DNA of 64,000 nt from Bacteroidota bacterium (GTDB lineage: Bacteria; Bacteroidota; Bacteroidia; Sphingobacteriales; Sphingobacteriaceae). A program made the translations under genes and the position numbers. The notes below the pieces were generated by a model. It was not told where the DNA came from. It saw nothing but the letters and a program-made list of their open reading frames with translations, and searched no databases. Each line of letters begins with the position of its first letter. Within the stretch, counting starts at the first letter, position 1. The stretch covers positions 1 through 64,000 of the forward strand of contig JABDBM010000009.1 of the NCBI GenBank assembly GCA_013288685.1, given 5' to 3'. Below, one piece after another: positions 62,866 through 64,000 of the stretch.

Positions 62866-64000
62866 TTAACTATTATCAATAATTGCACGAAGCATTTCCT
62901 GTCCGTAAATTTCCCAGGGTCGCTTCCTGGCAGCTTCCATAGCTGCACGCCCGGCGTTGGCCACTAACGCCGGATGAAGGAGGATATTTTCAACGGCCTC
63001 AATCAGCTTTTCGGTGCGCCCGGCCTCAATAAGCCAGCCATTTTCATTATCTTTTATTACATCGGGTCCTGCCGTCCTATCGGTGGTAATAACCGGGGTA
63101 CCCTGAGCCATTGCCTCAGTAATCACCAGTCCAAACCCCTCAAATAACGAAGGGAAAATCAACACATCGTGTTCGCGCATCAGTTTTAATACCTCCTGAT
63201 GCGGCAAACTCGGTATCCACCGATGCTTTGCAAGGGCTTCGTTCAACACCGGGCAGTTGTCGCCGGCCTTATATCCTACAATTGTTAGCGATACTCTGTC
63301 GCCAAAAGCATCATGCAAAGCAAAAAAATCGGCAATGCCTTTTCGCTGCGATAGCCCGCCTACAAAAATAAGCTTTAGCGGCCCGGTATTGCTTATATTG
63401 GAATTATAATTTCGCGTCCCGGTAACCAGCGGAAATCCATAGGGCACCACACTTACCGGCGGCAACGTGCCTGGAAAATATCCGAGCGTTTTGGCGGTGA
63501 ATTTACTGGCTACAAAAACATGATCGGCCAGTATCAACTCCTCGTCCTTACGCTGCAACTTATCGTCCGAGTCGCGAAAGCCGGGTAAAGTGGCGGCCCA
63601 ATCGGGCCAGCGCTCCTGTTCGGCCTTCAGGTATATCCGGCCTGCCCGCCAATATCCTATTGGTAAATCATACAGACATTTTATACCTAACTGTTTTGCC
63701 TCGCGGAATGACGATAACGCGCCATCTTCATATCCATATACCGCATCGGGCTTGTTGTTGTTCTTTTTTAATACCGCAAGTCGTTTTGCCACCTGCTGGT
63801 CAACATCCCGGTAAACGGCATCAACACTTGCCCAGCCAACCTCGTGCTCGGTGCATTTTCTTAGCCCTGCTTTCGGTAGCGTTAAACGGGCAAGTTCCAA
63901 TAACGGATGGGTTTGTATTTCCTCACCAGCTAACGGATACGTTCGCCGTAGTGCTTCTTGCTTTATTTTGGCGGGAAGCACATTTAGCCACCACGCCTCG
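62866..64000 (-). CDS. Glycosyltransferase family 4, 5' end missing
   Basis: The frame is open through the right edge (reads EAWWLNVLPAKIKQEALRR), so the GTG at 63981 is internal and about 30 residues at the N-terminus are outside. Donor domain: KLIFVGGLSQRKGIADFFAL near 215 of the visible part, VNEALAKHRWIPSLPHQEVL-type linker and the E-x7-E motif FPSLFEGFGLVITEAMAQGT, then TTDRTAGPDVI. 377 residues are visible. It resembles the group of large GT4s of exopolysaccharide loci. 25 bases before the polymerase-like gene, same strand. Confidence 0.87.
   Translation of the reverse strand, partial: EAWWLNVLPAKIKQEALRRTYPLAGEEIQTHPLLELARLTLPKAGLRKCTEHEVGWASVDAVYRDVDQQVAKRLAVLKKNNNKPDAVYGYEDGALSSFREAKQLGIKCLYDLPIGYWRAGRIYLKAEQERWPDWAATLPGFRDSDDKLQRKDEELILADHVFVASKFTAKTLGYFPGTLPPVSVVPYGFPLVTGTRNYNSNISNTGPLKLIFVGGLSQRKGIADFFALHDAFGDRVSLTIVGYKAGDNCPVLNEALAKHRWIPSLPHQEVLKLMREHDVLIFPSLFEGFGLVITEAMAQGTPVITTDRTAGPDVIKDNENGWLIEAGRTEKLIEAVENILLHPALVANAGRAAMEAARKRPWEIYGQEMLRAIIDNS

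Overview
The window looks like a chromosomal segment of a Bacteroidota bacterium, most likely Sphingobacteriaceae of the Mucilaginibacter/Pedobacter type. The reasons are moderate-to-low GC with AT-rich gaps, several perfect Bacteroidota -7 promoter boxes (TAnnTTTG), little Shine-Dalgarno signal, a 652-residue GyrB of the Bacteroidota kind and an exopolysaccharide locus of Bacteroidota composition. Genus is inference; no rRNA, tRNA, CRISPR array, transposase or phage gene was recognised.

1-18.5 kb is mostly housekeeping. It opens inside an RND efflux pump gene followed by its outer-membrane lipoprotein partner. Then come gyrB (minus), an OmpH/Skp-like lipoprotein, a guanine-deaminase-type nucleoside deaminase, an orphan polyprenyl-phosphate sugar-1-phosphate transferase, an Hsp15-type S4 protein, dapD, a family-9 glycosyltransferase, an operon of arylsulfotransferase-like protein + 56-residue membrane protein + sulfotransferase (minus), tsaC, cca, a PRiA4-ORF3-like acidic protein and miaA. 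The gaps here hold unusual mirrored repeats made of short words, most with a 7-base period. At miaA these supply both the start codon and the last codons of the gene.

18.5-64 kb is one very large exopolysaccharide/capsule/O-antigen region. Nucleotide-sugar genes are rmlA, rmlD, two near-identical fcl copies, gmd, a GalE/UDP-glucuronate-epimerase-like SDR and a likely dTDP-L-rhamnose 4-epimerase. Assembly genes are wza, wzc, two flippases, three polymerase/ligase-like membrane proteins and a second polyprenyl-phosphate transferase. The rest is many GT2, GT4, GT9 and WecB/TagA-family transferases, plus modification enzymes: two acyltransferase-3 proteins, two hexapeptide acetyltransferases, a pyruvyltransferase, two methyltransferases, a YdjC deacetylase and a Gfo/Idh oxidoreductase. 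The likely transcription units are a plus-strand operon at 29.8-36.6 kb, a long minus-strand series from wza at 52.9 kb down to 36.6 kb, a minus-strand sugar-modification group at 54.1-56.8 kb, and the edge group at 60.4-64 kb.

The duplicated flippase, polymerase and initiating functions suggest that the region builds more than one surface polysaccharide. The GDP-L-fucose branch ends here (gmd, fcl) without manC/manB. The dTDP-rhamnose branch has rmlA and rmlD but no rmlB or rmlC, so both pathways depend on genes outside the window. Least explained are the mirrored heptad repeats, the sulfotransferase triad with its tiny membrane protein, two tandem membrane-anchored EEP-fold proteins, a 53-residue CxxC protein and the aldo/keto-reductase-like protein with no visible catalytic tetrad.
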